Shown piece by piece: positions 27,400-39,763 of a stretch of DNA of 64,000 bases. The stretch's first letter is position 1, and every line of letters begins with the position of its first letter. Position numbers and translations under genes: made by a program. This DNA comes from JADGNZ01 sp963715895 (GTDB taxonomy: Bacteria > Acidobacteriota > Thermoanaerobaculia > Gp7-AA8), in NCBI GenBank assembly GCA_963715895.1, contig OY970284.1:1612001-1676000 (forward strand). Direction: 5' to 3'. The notes below the pieces were generated by a model. That model saw only the letters and a program-made list of their open reading frames with translations. It searched no databases and was not told the origin of the DNA.

Positions 27400-27597
27400 T
27401 TACTCATCGGCCTCGTCTTCTTCGCGATCGAGCTCGGCGTCGTCGGGATCGACCTCCATGAGGACTCCATTGCGAACGATCACGAGTGGGGTGCCGGTTT
27501 GCCTGGCAATCTCGCGGGCGCTATGTGCTGCGCGACGCAACGCTCGCGGTGCGGCCTGCGCGACTGCATTGGGTAGCTTCGATTCACGCACCGTCAC
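27400..27597 (-). CDS. Small hypothetical protein coupled to the PKD gene
   Basis: 65 residues. The central AREIARQTGTPLVIVRNGVLMEVDP resembles short proteins found widely in bacteria that often accompany toxin or PIN-domain genes; the last third is very acidic. The GTG start overlaps the stop of the upstream PKD gene (GTGA), so translation is coupled. Function unknown; an antitoxin-like role is only a guess, as no toxin gene is next to it. Confidence 0.6.
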   Translation of the reverse strand: MTVRESKLPNAVAQAAPRALRRAAHSAREIARQTGTPLVIVRNGVLMEVDPDDAELDREEDEADE

Positions 27598-30500
27598 CGC
27601 CCCCCGTAGAACACCGGATCTCCTGACTCGTTATCGACGATCGATCCATATGCGAAGAGGTTTGGCGCACCGTCCGTGTGCGCGAGGAGCGTCAGCGTGC
27701 CGGCGCTCGGGGTGTTGGCGGCGGGGAAGAGGGCTCCGACGGCATACTGGATCTGCGAGCGGGGGTTGAGGGCGATTTGCGCCGTGCCGATCACGCCGCC
27801 GCTGTCGGACAGCAGCGTGACGGTTACGGCCATGATGCTGTCGCCGCCGTTGACGAAGCCGACGTTCGAGCGGAATGAGGAATCGGAGCGGAGGCCGGGG
27901 ACGAAGGAGTCATTGCCGAATGACGTTACCGGGTCGATCGACTGGCCGTAGGTGCCGCCGCCGTCGGCGGTCGTGTACGTGCGGCTGGTCACGATCGGGC
28001 CGGAATCTCCGCTCCAGGAGACCCGTAGGGCGCCGCTGCCTGAGGAGATGCCGAAGTACTGGGTAACGTCGGAGAGGACTACGGTGCGGGAGGATGGGAT
28101 GGTCACGCTCTGCGCGACGGCGTTGCGGTTGTCCTGGCCTTCGGCGAGGTAGCGGAGAGAGAGCGTCATCGTCGTCAGGCCGGGATTGAAGAAGGTCACG
28201 TCGCTGCGCCAGAACGTTCCGGCGGCACCGGGGGCGCGGCCGACGGCGGGGATGGTCAGCTCCGAGCCCTGCGGCGCCGGAATGGCCGCGATGTAGACAG
28301 GGTCCTGCGTGCGGTTGTCGATCACCGAGCCGTACGCGCTGATGGCGTTGGGGGCGCCGGCATCGACGCGCATCGAAAGCGCGGCGTAGGTGCGGCCGCT
28401 CACGGCCGGGAAGAACGAAGACAGCGACGACTGCTGGAAGTTGTTGGCGGGCACCGTCACGCCGGTCGTGGCGATCACGTTTCCGTTCGCGTCGTAAAGC
28501 GTCAGGCCGGCGCCGACCGGCGCGGCGCTGCGGTTGACCAGGCCGATGTTCGTGCGGAAGTTCGCGTCCTGCTCCAGGCCGGTCAGCAGGATCGTCGTCG
28601 ACGAAGCATCACCGTCGCTCACGTTCGGGACCGACTGTCCGTACGTACCGGCCGCGCCGGTGGTGAAGGTGCGGCTGGTGATGCGCAGGGCAGGCGTCGA
28701 AGTCGCGCTGGTGGCCTCGATGGCGATGGCGCCGGAGCCGGTGGAGAGGCCGAAGAGATCGCTGAGCGCGTTCGCGTAGGTGATCGATTGATTGGCGTTG
28801 AGGAAAAGGCTGCGCGTCAGCACCTGTCCGCCGCCGCCTGGGATGAACGTGAATTGGCCGCCGGCCGGCTCGCTGCCGCCGTTGAAGAGCGTCAACTCCG
28901 TGCGCCACACCGATCCGCCGATGCCGTTCGTCTGCGCCGCGGCCGGCACGAGCGAGCGGTACGACGTCGGAGCGGTAATCGTGATCGTGTGCGACGTCAG
29001 CGACTGGCTGACCGCGTTGGCCACTGTCAGCGACACCGCGTAGGAACCTTGCGTTGCGTACGCATGGACGGGGTTCTGCGCGCTCGACGTCGAGCCGTCG
29101 CCGAAGCTCCACAGCCACGACGTCGGCGAGCCGGTGGAGCGGTCGGTGAAGGTCACGTTGCCGTGAACGGCAGCCGACCCCGGCGTCATGTCGAAGGCCG
29201 CGGAGACCGGCGGGGTTCCCGGCGTCGCGGTGGTCACCGTGATGGTGTGGGATGCGATCGAGGTGAGGCCGGTCGCGGTCGACACCGTCAGCGTCACCGG
29301 ATAGTCGCCGGCCGAGGTGAAGCGCTTGACCGGATTCTGGGCGTTCGAGGAGGTGCCGTCGCCGAAGGTCCAGAGCCAGGTGGCGATATTGCCGGCGGAG
29401 CGGTCGGAGAAGGTGATGTTCTGCTGCGTGGTCGGGTTCAGCGGCGTGTAGGAAAAATCTGCGGCGACGCCCGAAGAGACCGAGACGGTATGCGACGCGA
29501 ACGACTGGCCGTTCGCGGTGAGCTGGATCGTGTAGGTTCCGGGCGACGCGTAGACGTGCGCCGGATTCTGCACGGTCGACGTACCGCCGTCGCCGAAGTT
29601 CCAGGACCATGACGTCGAGCCGCTCGATGTATCCGTGCAGACGAACGTGGTCACGCCGGCGAGACCCGCCGAGGGGGTGACCGTGAACGATGCCGTGACC
29701 GAGGTACCGACGGTGGCGCTGGCGGTATTCGATGGCGAGGAGAGGCCCGCGGCATTGAAGGCGACGACGTAGAAGCGATAGTTGGCGGCGGGGAGGCTGG
29801 AGACCGACGCCGCGTGGCTCCCGGCCGCGAGATCGGGCGTCAGTTGGCTGAACGCGCCGTTGCCGCTTGCCAGATAGGCGCGATAGCCGGTCTCGTTGTT
29901 GGCGTTATCGGTCCAGCTCAGGTTTACGGTCGAGCCGGAGGCGGTGGCCACGAGCGATGTCGGCGCGGCCGGAACGGTGGGTGGTGGCTGGTTCGAGCTG
30001 CCGCTGGGATAGAGCCAGCGCGCCGCGAGCTGATCGTCGGCGCGAAGGACCGGGCCGCCGCCGCTGAGGGTTGCGTACATGAGCGCGGTGTTGTCCGCGC
30101 TGTGCCCGAAGCCGAGCGTGTGACCGAATTCGTGGGCCACGATCTCGGCCAGCGTGGCGCTGGAGATGCCGGCCGTCGGCGTCACGCCGTCCTGAATCAC
30201 CAGGTTGCCTTCGCTGATCACGTAGGCTTGATAGGTCTGCGCCAGGTGGGTACCGTCGGCGTTGAACGGTCCGGTCCAGTTCATCGTTCCCGAGACGCCG
30301 TTGAAGCCGCCCTGACCGACGACGCCGCCGGTGGATGGATTGAATGTTCCGCTGATCTCGCCCTTGGGATCGTTGAAGAGCACTTCATTGACGCCGTTCG
30401 GAGTGGAGAGGCCGCCGGGTGTTCCGCTGCCGGCGCCCGCGTAAACGTATTTGATCTTCGCTGCGGAATAGCTGTCCCAGGCGTTCATGCCCTGCTGGAT

Positions 30501-31259
30501 CTCGTTGACGCCGCCGCCGGTGTAGCCCGGCTGCGTCCCATAGCTGTACCACGCCGCGCTGCCGCCGCCATCGAAGGCGTTCCAGCGATACACCGTCCCC
30601 TCGGAGATGAGCGTGAACTCCGGTTTGATGACGAGGCCGCCCGCGCTCGAGGTGGCGGGCGCGAGATCGCGCTCCAGAACAGGATTGGCCACGCCGTAGC
30701 TGGTCGCTGATTCACGGCCGGCCACGCGGTCGGTGACGTACGACTCGAACGCCGTGGCGTCGCGCTGGACATTCTTCACTTCGATCGGACGGAGCGACGA
30801 ATCGAGCAAGGCCACGTCGCCCGCGGCGTCATCGCGTACGAGCAGGCGCCGGCCGTTGGCGGCGCGCTGTTCGCTGAACTTGCCGACGAAGAGGTCCATG
30901 GTCTGGTAGTCGCCGCGCGGCGTCGTCGTCAGGAAGGCCATGACGCGCTCGCCCGGCGTGTAGACCGGTGTCCCGAAGATCTTGGTGATGCGTCCGTCGA
31001 TCTCGCCGCCGACTTCGCGGATGGTCAGCTCGCCCGCGGCATCGCCTTTGATGGTCCGGTCGACGGCCAGCCTGGTCTCGGTCCAGATCCCTTCGCCGCG
31101 CAGCACAGGCATCGAGCTGATGACGGTCCCTTCGACGATGACCGGCGACTTGCGGATGAGCTGATCGTCGGTCGGCAGGACGATGGTGGTCGCCGAGGCG
31201 GCGGAAGCAAGAAGCAGCAAAACGCAACTCTGCCAGTACACACGGAAGTGCTTGAGCAT
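27594..31259 (-). CDS. Secreted matrixin-like metalloprotease with FN3 and PKD domains
   Basis: 1221 residues. Signal peptide (1-23); an N-terminal beta-rich region; a zinc-protease site HEFGHTLGFGHS near residues 375-386, typical of matrixins; one fibronectin type III domain (about 430-515); three PKD domains (about 525-780), each with the WxFGDGxxSxxxNPxHxYxxxG signature; and a C-terminal region (about 790-1221) of repeated beta modules containing VWRTELTLFN and TFWRSDVTFFNPG, common in large acidobacterial secreted proteins. Likely an extracellular peptidase or surface protein. AGGAGA precedes the ATG. Confidence 0.87.
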   Translation of the reverse strand: MLKHFRVYWQSCVLLLLASAASATTIVLPTDDQLIRKSPVIVEGTVISSMPVLRGEGIWTETRLAVDRTIKGDAAGELTIREVGGEIDGRITKIFGTPVYTPGERVMAFLTTTPRGDYQTMDLFVGKFSEQRAANGRRLLVRDDAAGDVALLDSSLRPIEVKNVQRDATAFESYVTDRVAGRESATSYGVANPVLERDLAPATSSAGGLVIKPEFTLISEGTVYRWNAFDGGGSAAWYSYGTQPGYTGGGVNEIQQGMNAWDSYSAAKIKYVYAGAGSGTPGGLSTPNGVNEVLFNDPKGEISGTFNPSTGGVVGQGGFNGVSGTMNWTGPFNADGTHLAQTYQAYVISEGNLVIQDGVTPTAGISSATLAEIVAHEFGHTLGFGHSADNTALMYATLSGGGPVLRADDQLAARWLYPSGSSNQPPPTVPAAPTSLVATASGSTVNLSWTDNANNETGYRAYLASGNGAFSQLTPDLAAGSHAASVSSLPAANYRFYVVAFNAAGLSSPSNTASATVGTSVTASFTVTPSAGLAGVTTFVCTDTSSGSTSWSWNFGDGGTSTVQNPAHVYASPGTYTIQLTANGQSFASHTVSVSSGVAADFSYTPLNPTTQQNITFSDRSAGNIATWLWTFGDGTSSNAQNPVKRFTSAGDYPVTLTVSTATGLTSIASHTITVTTATPGTPPVSAAFDMTPGSAAVHGNVTFTDRSTGSPTSWLWSFGDGSTSSAQNPVHAYATQGSYAVSLTVANAVSQSLTSHTITITAPTSYRSLVPAAAQTNGIGGSVWRTELTLFNGGSEPAGGQFTFIPGGGGQVLTRSLFLNANQSITYANALSDLFGLSTGSGAIAIEATSATSTPALRITSRTFTTGAAGTYGQSVPNVSDGDASSTTILLTGLEQDANFRTNIGLVNRSAAPVGAGLTLYDANGNVIATTGVTVPANNFQQSSLSSFFPAVSGRTYAALSMRVDAGAPNAISAYGSVIDNRTQDPVYIAAIPAPQGSELTIPAVGRAPGAAGTFWRSDVTFFNPGLTTMTLSLRYLAEGQDNRNAVAQSVTIPSSRTVVLSDVTQYFGISSGSGALRVSWSGDSGPIVTSRTYTTADGGGTYGQSIDPVTSFGNDSFVPGLRSDSSFRSNVGFVNGGDSIMAVTVTLLSDSGGVIGTAQIALNPRSQIQYAVGALFPAANTPSAGTLTLLAHTDGAPNLFAYGSIVDNESGDPVFYGGR

Positions 31260-31380
31260 TGCGGTGGGTCTCCTACTGGGGACGGACTGCTCCCTGTGTA
31301 CGCCGGCGTGAGTCCGGGATAGGGGCGGTCAGGATCATGGATCGTGGAAGTTATTCGGCGTTAACCATACACCCCGCTGA

Positions 31381-31386
31381 TACCAT
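31381..31386 (+). promoter_or_regulatory. -10-like TACCAT before the kinase gene
   Basis: TACCAT ends 11 nt before the ATG at 31398, with no ribosome-binding site between. Confidence 0.4.
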
Positions 31387-31397
31387 TCCCACCATCC

Positions 31398-34090
<2,693 letters not shown>

Positions 34091-34091
<1 letters not shown>

Positions 34092-34199
34092 CGGCTACGC
34101 CGCGTTGTCGGTTATCGGTTGTCGGTTGACGCGCGCGACGCGTGGCATCCCCGGAAGCCCAACCGATAACCGATAACCGACAACGCGGCGTAGCCGCAG
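34091..34199. repeat. Family A palindrome with GCGGCTACGCCGCG ends
   Basis: Starts on the last base of the kinase stop codon. Each arm is about 38-40 nt: GCGGCTACGCCGCG followed by TTGTCGG/TTATCGG heptamers, with a 30-nt GC-rich loop. Confidence 0.9.
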
Positions 34200-34280
34200 T
34201 TATTCGCTGCTATGCAAAGCATAGGGTCGCCGCTATACTGCGCCATCCATTTCTCAGGGGATCCGGGAGAGCAGGCACGA

Positions 34281-35228
34281 ATGGCGAAGGTGCAGGGTAA
34301 GAAAGCGGCTACCAGTGTAAAGAAAAAGGCTGCCGCAAAAACGGCGGCGGTAACGAAAAAGAGCAAGAAAACGGCATCGAAGAAGCCTGCTGCGAAGCCG
34401 AAAGCCGCGGCAAAGAAGAAGGCCGCGAAGCCGGTAACGCCGAAGAAAAAGCCAGCGCCAAAGAAACCGGCGGCGAACAAGCCTGCGCTGAAGAAGGCCG
34501 CGCCGAAAAAGGCTGCTCCGAAAAAAGCCGCTCCGAAGAAAGCGGCGCCGAAGGCCGCGGCCAAGCCTGCCTCGAAAACGCCGGTGAAATCGGCGAAAGT
34601 AGAGAAGGCGGTCGAGGTCAAGGCGAAGCCGGCAGCGAAAGTGGCGGCGCCGCCGGCTCCCGCTCGTGTCGCCGACGAAAAGAAACGCCGCCGCTCCCGT
34701 CCGCGTGTGACCTCCAACGGACCGGCCACGGCTGCCTGGTTCTCGCAAGGCGATAAGCCACGGTCGTCGTCGTTCATCCCCGCGCCGCCGCGTGCCGAAG
34801 CGCCGTCGCTCGTGGCCGCGCCGCCGGCGTCATCCGACCGCCTGGTGGGATCGCACGAGCTGACCGAATTCGGGGTGCGCACCGTTCCGGTCCGAATCGA
34901 CATCGAAGCCGGCGGAGGCCGTATCTATCTGACGATCAATCCCAACGAGACCTCCCTCAAGGTTGGCGAAGGGATCGAGTGGGATTTCCGCTACCTCGGC
35001 GGCGCCGACGTCGTCATCGAAGAGATGATCATCGAATTCGCCAAGCCGTCGCCCTTCACCACCACGATCTTCCGCTCCCGCCGCCCCGGCGCCGCCCGCC
35101 CGCACCGCCAGCTCTCCGGCCCCGCGCAGGCATCCGCCTCCGGCAAGAACCTGCAATACATCGTCCGCGCCTTCAACGCCTTCAAGACGGAGATGTCGGT
35201 GGCGAAGCCGGCGCTGGCTGTAACGTAG
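34281..35228 (+). CDS. Lys/Ala/Pro-rich protein with conserved C-terminal domain
   Basis: About 315 residues. Residues 1-130 are a histone H1-like low-complexity region of Lys, Ala and Pro (units such as KKAAPKKAAP), likely to bind nucleic acid; residues 185-310 form a beta-rich domain (VRIDIEAGGGRIYLTINPNE, GIEWDFRYLGGADVVIEEM). No family recognised for the latter. The ATG at 34281 follows GGGAG by 12 nt; an earlier ATG at 34212 would add residues unlike homologous starts. TATACT lies upstream near 34233. A nucleoid-associated role is inference. Confidence 0.65.
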   Translation: MAKVQGKKAATSVKKKAAAKTAAVTKKSKKTASKKPAAKPKAAAKKKAAKPVTPKKKPAPKKPAANKPALKKAAPKKAAPKKAAPKKAAPKAAAKPASKTPVKSAKVEKAVEVKAKPAAKVAAPPAPARVADEKKRRRSRPRVTSNGPATAAWFSQGDKPRSSSFIPAPPRAEAPSLVAAPPASSDRLVGSHELTEFGVRTVPVRIDIEAGGGRIYLTINPNETSLKVGEGIEWDFRYLGGADVVIEEMIIEFAKPSPFTTTIFRSRRPGAARPHRQLSGPAQASASGKNLQYIVRAFNAFKTEMSVAKPALAVT

Positions 35229-35327
35229 CGCTCCGCGCGTTGTCGGTTATCGGTTGTCAGTCATATCCTGAATTGTCCAATCGGCTGACAAACCGATAAC
35301 CGATAACCGACAACGCGAAAGCCGCAG
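35229..35327. repeat. Family A heptamer palindrome
   Basis: Starts right after the stop codon at 35228 and ends at the carB stop codon, filling the gap between convergent genes. Three heptamers on the left, four on the right, with CGCGAAAGCCGC at the right end. Confidence 0.85.
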
Positions 35328-38300
35328 TTACCGCGCGTGCTGTTCCTGCAGCGTCGTGATCGTCTTCAGTCCTTCGCGGAGCGAGCGGATTCCGTCGACA
35401 GCGGCGGTGGCAGCGGTCAGGGTGGTCAGGCAACTGATGCTGTGTTGCAGCGCGGTGCGGCGGATGTAGGTGTCGTCGTAGAACGACTTCTTTCCAAGCG
35501 GCGTGTTGATGATCAGGGTCACCTCGCCGTTGATCATCCGGTCGACGATGTTCGGCCGCTCCGACTCGTGCACCTTGAAGGCGAGCCCGGCTTCCACGCC
35601 GTTGTTCTGCAGGTAATCGCGCGTTCCTGATGTGGCCACCACTTTGAATCCGAGCTGCGTGAGATCCTTTGCCAGTTGCACCACCACCGGCCGCTTGTCG
35701 TTGTCGTTGACCGACATGAAGGCCGTGCCGCGGAGGGGGAGGTCGATGCCGGCGGCGAGGAGTGCTTTGGCGTAGGCCTCGCCGAAGGTGGCGGCGGAGC
35801 CCATCACCTCGCCGGTCGACTTCATCTCCGGACCGAGCACCGTATCCTCATGCGGAAAGCGCCCGAAGGGAAAGACAGGCGCCTTCACGAAATAGTCGGC
35901 TACGCGCGGCTCGTGGGTCAGACCCAGCTCCTGCAAGCTCATTCCGGCCATCACCTTGGCCGCGATCTTGGCGAACGGCACCCCGGTGGCCTTCGAGACG
36001 TACGGCACTGTTCGCGACGCCCGCGGATTCACTTCCAGCACGTAGAGATCGCCGTGGTAGATCGCGTATTGCACGTTCATCAGGCCGATGACGTTCAGCG
36101 CCTTCGCCAGTTGCACCGTGCGCCGGCGGACCCGGTCCTGCTCGCGCAGACCGATGATGTAGGGCGGGATGACCGTCGTCGAGTCGCCGGAGTGAATGCC
36201 CGCCTCCTCGATGTGCTCCATCACGCCGGCGATCACCACGTCTTTTCCATCCGAAATGGCATCGACGTCGAGCTCGATGGCGTCTTCGAGAAAACGATCG
36301 ATGAGGATCGGATGGCCGGGCGCCGCTTCCATGGCGTAGCCGACGTACTCGCGCAGGTTCGATTCGTCGTAGACGATGGCCATGGCCCGTCCGCCGAGCA
36401 CGTAGGAGGGGCGGACGACGACCGGAAAGCCGATGCGGCGGGCCACTTCCATCGCTTCCGCTACGTTCATGCCGGTGCCATTTTCGGGGACCAGGATCTC
36501 GTGGTCGCGGGCAAGGGCGCCGAACCGCTCCCGGTCCTCGGCCATGTCGATCGATTCGACCGACGTTCCCCACATCGGCACTCCGGCCGCGGCCAGCGAC
36601 TTGGCCAGTTTCAGCGGCGTCTGCCCGCCGAACTGGACGATGACCCCCTCCGGTTTCTCGAGCTCGACGATCTCCAGCACGTCTTCGAGCGTGAGCGGTT
36701 CGAAGTAGAGACGATCGGAGGTGTCGTAGTCGGTCGACACCGTCTCCGGGTTGCAGTTGACCATGATGGTCTCGAAGCCGATCTCGCGGAGCGCAAACGA
36801 CGCGTGGACGCAGCAGGTGTCGAACTCGATCCCCTGGCCGATGCGATTCGGTCCGGAGCCTAGGATCATCACCTTGCGGCGCGACGTCGGCGCGGCCTCG
36901 CATTCGCGCTCGTAGGTCGAGTAGAGATACGGCGTGGTGGCCTCGAACTCGGCGGCACAGGTGTCGACGCGTTTGTAAACGGGGCGGACGCCGAGGGCGT
37001 GGCGCTGTTTCCGGACTTCGTCTTCGGAGGAGCTGGTCAGAACGGCGATCTGTTTGTCGGAGAAGCCTTCGCGTTTGAGGGTGAGGAGTGACTTCTCCTG
37101 GAGCTGCGTATCGGAGGAGACAGATTTCTCCATCTCCACGATCTTTCTGATCTCGCGCAGGAACCAGCAGTCGATCGAGGAGAGGTCGTTGATCTCGTCG
37201 ACGGTCATGCCGGCGCGGAAGGCGTCGCCGACGGCGAAAATGCGCTCCGGTTGCGGGGTGCGCAGCAGCCTTTCGCAGGTATCGCGGTCGTAGCCGCGCG
37301 ACTCCAGGCCGGCCACGCCGATCTCGAGCGAGCGGAGGCCTTTCTGCAGCGCTTCGTTGAACGTGCGGCCGATGGCCATCGATTCGCCGACCGACTGCAT
37401 CGACAGGCCGAGCGTCGGCTTGGTCTGCCGGAACTTCTCGAAGGCGAAGCGCGGGATCTTCACGACGACGTAGTCGATGGTCGGCTCGAACGAGGCCGGC
37501 GTCTTCCTGGTGATGTCGTTGGGGATCTCGTCGAGCGTATAGCCGGCGGCCAGCTTCGCGGCGAACTTCGCGATCGGGAAACCGGTGGCCTTCGATGCCA
37601 GTGCCGAGGAGCGCGAGACGCGCGGATTCATCTCGATGGCCAGACGGCGGCCGGTGGTGGGGTGGACGGCGAACTGGATGTTCGATCCCCCCGTCTCGAC
37701 GCCGATGGCGCGGATGATCCGCTTGGCCTCATCGCGCATGGCCTGGTATTCGGTGTTGGTCAGCGTCTGCTGCGGGGCCACGGTGATCGAATCACCGGTA
37801 TGGACACCCATCGGATCGAGGTTCTCGATGCTGCAGACGACGATGACGTTGTCGGCCTTGTCGCGCATCACCTCGAGCTCGAATTCCTTCCAGCCGATGA
37901 CCGACTCCTCGACGAGCACGCGGTGCACCGGCGAGAGCTCCAGGCCGTGGCTGACGACGTCGCGCAGCTCTTCGATGTTGTAGGCGATGCCGCCGCCTGA
38001 TCCGCCGAGGGTGAAGGACGGCCGGATGACCAGCGGGTAGCCGATGCGCGCCGCGAACTGCTCGGCATCATCCTCGGTGGCCGCATAGGCCGAACGCGGT
38101 ACCTCGACGCCGATCTCGACCATCTTCTCCTTGAAGAGCTGCCGGTCCTCGGCGGTCTTGATCGCTTCCGCGTTCGCCCCGATCAGCTCGACGTTGTGCC
38201 GAGACAGAGCTCCGTTTTCGTATAGCGCCATGGCCAGGTTGATGCCCGTCTGGCCGCCGACGGTGGGGAGAATGGCGTCCGGTTTCTCGCGCTCGATGAT

Positions 38301-38528
38301 CCGTTCCAGCGTTTCGGCCGTGAGCGGCTCGATGTAGGTCCGGTCGGCGAACTCCGGGTCGGTCATGATCGTGGCCGGGTTCGAATTGACGAGGATGATC
38401 CGGTAGCCCTCGTCCTTCAGGGCCTTGCAGGCCTGCGTGCCCGAGTAGTCGAATTCGCACGCCTGTCCGATGACGATGGGGCCGGATCCGATGATGAGAA
38501 TGGACTTGATGTCAGTGCGCTTCGGCAT
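35328..38528 (-). CDS. carB: Carbamoyl-phosphate synthase large subunit
   Basis: 1066 residues, full length. Two ATP-grasp halves: the first (about 1-400) with IGSGPIVIGQACEFDYSG and IRPSFTLGGSGGGIAYN, the second (about 550-930) with LGSGPNRIGQGIEFD and VRPSYVLGGRAMAIV, an oligomerisation domain between them and an MGS-like allosteric domain at the C terminus. With CarA it makes carbamoyl phosphate for pyrimidines and arginine in the cytoplasm. carA is not in the window. TATCAT lies 12 nt before the ATG. Confidence 0.97.
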   Translation of the reverse strand: MPKRTDIKSILIIGSGPIVIGQACEFDYSGTQACKALKDEGYRIILVNSNPATIMTDPEFADRTYIEPLTAETLERIIEREKPDAILPTVGGQTGINLAMALYENGALSRHNVELIGANAEAIKTAEDRQLFKEKMVEIGVEVPRSAYAATEDDAEQFAARIGYPLVIRPSFTLGGSGGGIAYNIEELRDVVSHGLELSPVHRVLVEESVIGWKEFELEVMRDKADNVIVVCSIENLDPMGVHTGDSITVAPQQTLTNTEYQAMRDEAKRIIRAIGVETGGSNIQFAVHPTTGRRLAIEMNPRVSRSSALASKATGFPIAKFAAKLAAGYTLDEIPNDITRKTPASFEPTIDYVVVKIPRFAFEKFRQTKPTLGLSMQSVGESMAIGRTFNEALQKGLRSLEIGVAGLESRGYDRDTCERLLRTPQPERIFAVGDAFRAGMTVDEINDLSSIDCWFLREIRKIVEMEKSVSSDTQLQEKSLLTLKREGFSDKQIAVLTSSSEDEVRKQRHALGVRPVYKRVDTCAAEFEATTPYLYSTYERECEAAPTSRRKVMILGSGPNRIGQGIEFDTCCVHASFALREIGFETIMVNCNPETVSTDYDTSDRLYFEPLTLEDVLEIVELEKPEGVIVQFGGQTPLKLAKSLAAAGVPMWGTSVESIDMAEDRERFGALARDHEILVPENGTGMNVAEAMEVARRIGFPVVVRPSYVLGGRAMAIVYDESNLREYVGYAMEAAPGHPILIDRFLEDAIELDVDAISDGKDVVIAGVMEHIEEAGIHSGDSTTVIPPYIIGLREQDRVRRRTVQLAKALNVIGLMNVQYAIYHGDLYVLEVNPRASRTVPYVSKATGVPFAKIAAKVMAGMSLQELGLTHEPRVADYFVKAPVFPFGRFPHEDTVLGPEMKSTGEVMGSAATFGEAYAKALLAAGIDLPLRGTAFMSVNDNDKRPVVVQLAKDLTQLGFKVVATSGTRDYLQNNGVEAGLAFKVHESERPNIVDRMINGEVTLIINTPLGKKSFYDDTYIRRTALQHSISCLTTLTAATAAVDGIRSLREGLKTITTLQEQHAR

Positions 38529-38540
38529 GAGGCGGGGCGC

Positions 38541-38546
38541 ATGATA
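38541..38546 (-). promoter_or_regulatory. -10-like TATCAT before carB
   Basis: TATCAT on the minus strand, 12 nt upstream of the carB ATG, squeezed between the gene and a family C repeat. Confidence 0.45.
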
Positions 38547-38658
38547 CGCGGTTGCGCGGTCTCGCGGTTACGGGGTCTCGCGGTATTGTAGAGATTACTC
38601 TCGCGCCCCTGGCATACAACCCGCGAGACCGCGTAACCGCGAGACCGCGCAACCGCGT
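38547..38658. repeat. Family C octamer palindrome
   Basis: CTCGCGGT/TGCGCGGT/TACGGGGT octamers (38547-38585), an AT-richer loop with ATTGTAGAGATTA, and complementary CGCGAGAC/CGCGTAAC units (38621-38658). It lies between divergent genes, so both promoters must fall inside or beside it. Confidence 0.85.
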
Positions 38659-38659
38659 C

Positions 38660-39142
38660 ATGCAACGCTTCATCTCATGGGACCAGATCGACGTCCGGGT
38701 CGACGGCGCGAAGCTGAACGCGCTGGCGGCCTCCTTCCGCGTCGATCCGATCGAACGGATGGAGCTGCAGTTCTTCAACGGATTGCTGCGCGTTGCCGGC
38801 ACGATCCGGAAGTTCATCAGCGTGCCGTTTACGGTCGATATCCGCGAGATCCGGCCCAGCGGCCACACCGTGAGCGTTCCGATCTCCTCGGCGTCGGCAT
38901 TCGGCGCGCTGCCGATCCCTCAATTTCTCTTCGGTCTTGTCCGAAACCAGCTTCCCGCCGATCTGGTGCGCTACGAGGATCCGGCGACGTTCGTTGTTTC
39001 CCTGGAGCGCTTTTTGCCATCATTCGTCGATACTGACATCCAGAAGATCTGGATCATCGACGGCGGCCTGGCGGTGACCCTCGGCCGAGGCGGCGCCGAC
39101 CTTCCGCCATCTTCGGAGGAAAACCATGGAAGAGACACCTGA
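38660..39142 (+). CDS. Hypothetical protein upstream of DUF1232 gene
   Basis: 160 residues from the ATG at 38660, immediately after the repeat. Alternating hydrophobic and polar stretches (WDQIDVRVDGAKLNALAASF, ISVPFTVDIREIRPSGHTVSVPI) suggest a beta-rich, possibly lipid-binding domain, and a hydrophobic FGALPIPQFLFGLV sits near 90-105. No family recognised. Longer in-frame sequence upstream is repeat-encoded. Its end overlaps the next gene by 17 nt, so the two are translationally linked. Confidence 0.65.
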   Translation: MQRFISWDQIDVRVDGAKLNALAASFRVDPIERMELQFFNGLLRVAGTIRKFISVPFTVDIREIRPSGHTVSVPISSASAFGALPIPQFLFGLVRNQLPADLVRYEDPATFVVSLERFLPSFVDTDIQKIWIIDGGLAVTLGRGGADLPPSSEENHGRDT

Positions 39143-39656
39143 CACAATCGCGGCCGGAACAGATGAAGATCTCGCGCGCGAGATCCGCGATACCGCTGAG
39201 CAGGAGCAGCTGCCGCGCGACCGCGCCACCCGTTTCTACGACCGTATCCGCGGCACGATCCAGCGTTATGTCGACGGCAAGGGGAAGGTGCTCGGAAAGA
39301 CCGCCGAGTTTCTTCTGCTCGTGCCCGACGTCTTCATCCTCCTGTGGCGCCTCACCACCGACTCGCGCGTCAACGGCAAGGACAAACTCCTCCTCGGGAG
39401 CGCGGTGGTGTACTACATCATGCCGTTCGATCTCATCCCCGAGGCCATCGTCGGCCCGATCGGCTATCTCGATGACCTCGTCTTTGGCGTCTTCGTCCTG
39501 AATAAGGTGATGGGCAGCGTTGACGCCAGCGTCGTCCGGGAGCACTGGAGCGGCGGCGAAGACGTACTCGGCATGATCCAGCGCGTCCTCAAAGCCGCCG
39601 ATTCACTCATCGGCAAAGATATGGTTGCGAAGATCAAGAGGATGATGGGGAAGTGA
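39126..39656 (+). CDS. DUF1232 (YkvA-like) membrane protein
   Basis: 176 residues. The core KDKLLLGSAVVYYIMPFDLIPEAI...GYLDDLVFGVFVLNKVM is the DUF1232 signature (helix, PxDLIPD-like turn, helix). The N terminus is acidic and the C terminus amphipathic. Family function is unknown; members are small membrane-associated proteins. It overlaps the preceding hypothetical gene and likely shares its mRNA. Confidence 0.88.
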   Translation: MEETPDTIAAGTDEDLAREIRDTAEQEQLPRDRATRFYDRIRGTIQRYVDGKGKVLGKTAEFLLLVPDVFILLWRLTTDSRVNGKDKLLLGSAVVYYIMPFDLIPEAIVGPIGYLDDLVFGVFVLNKVMGSVDASVVREHWSGGEDVLGMIQRVLKAADSLIGKDMVAKIKRMMGK

Positions 39657-39660
39657 TGCC

Positions 39661-39762
39661 GGCGGCTTCGCCGCGTTGTCGGTTATCGGTTATCGGTGAG
39701 GTTACGGGCCAGGGCAACGCCATGCTGCAATCAACCGACAACCGATAACCGATAACCCGCGT
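39661..39762. repeat. Family A palindrome with GCGGCTTCGCCGCG end
   Basis: Begins 5 nt past the DUF1232 stop and ends next to the stop of the convergent citrate synthase gene. Left arm GCGGCTTCGCCGCG plus three heptamers, loop of about 36 nt, right arm of four heptamers. Confidence 0.85.
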
Positions 39763-39763
39763 A

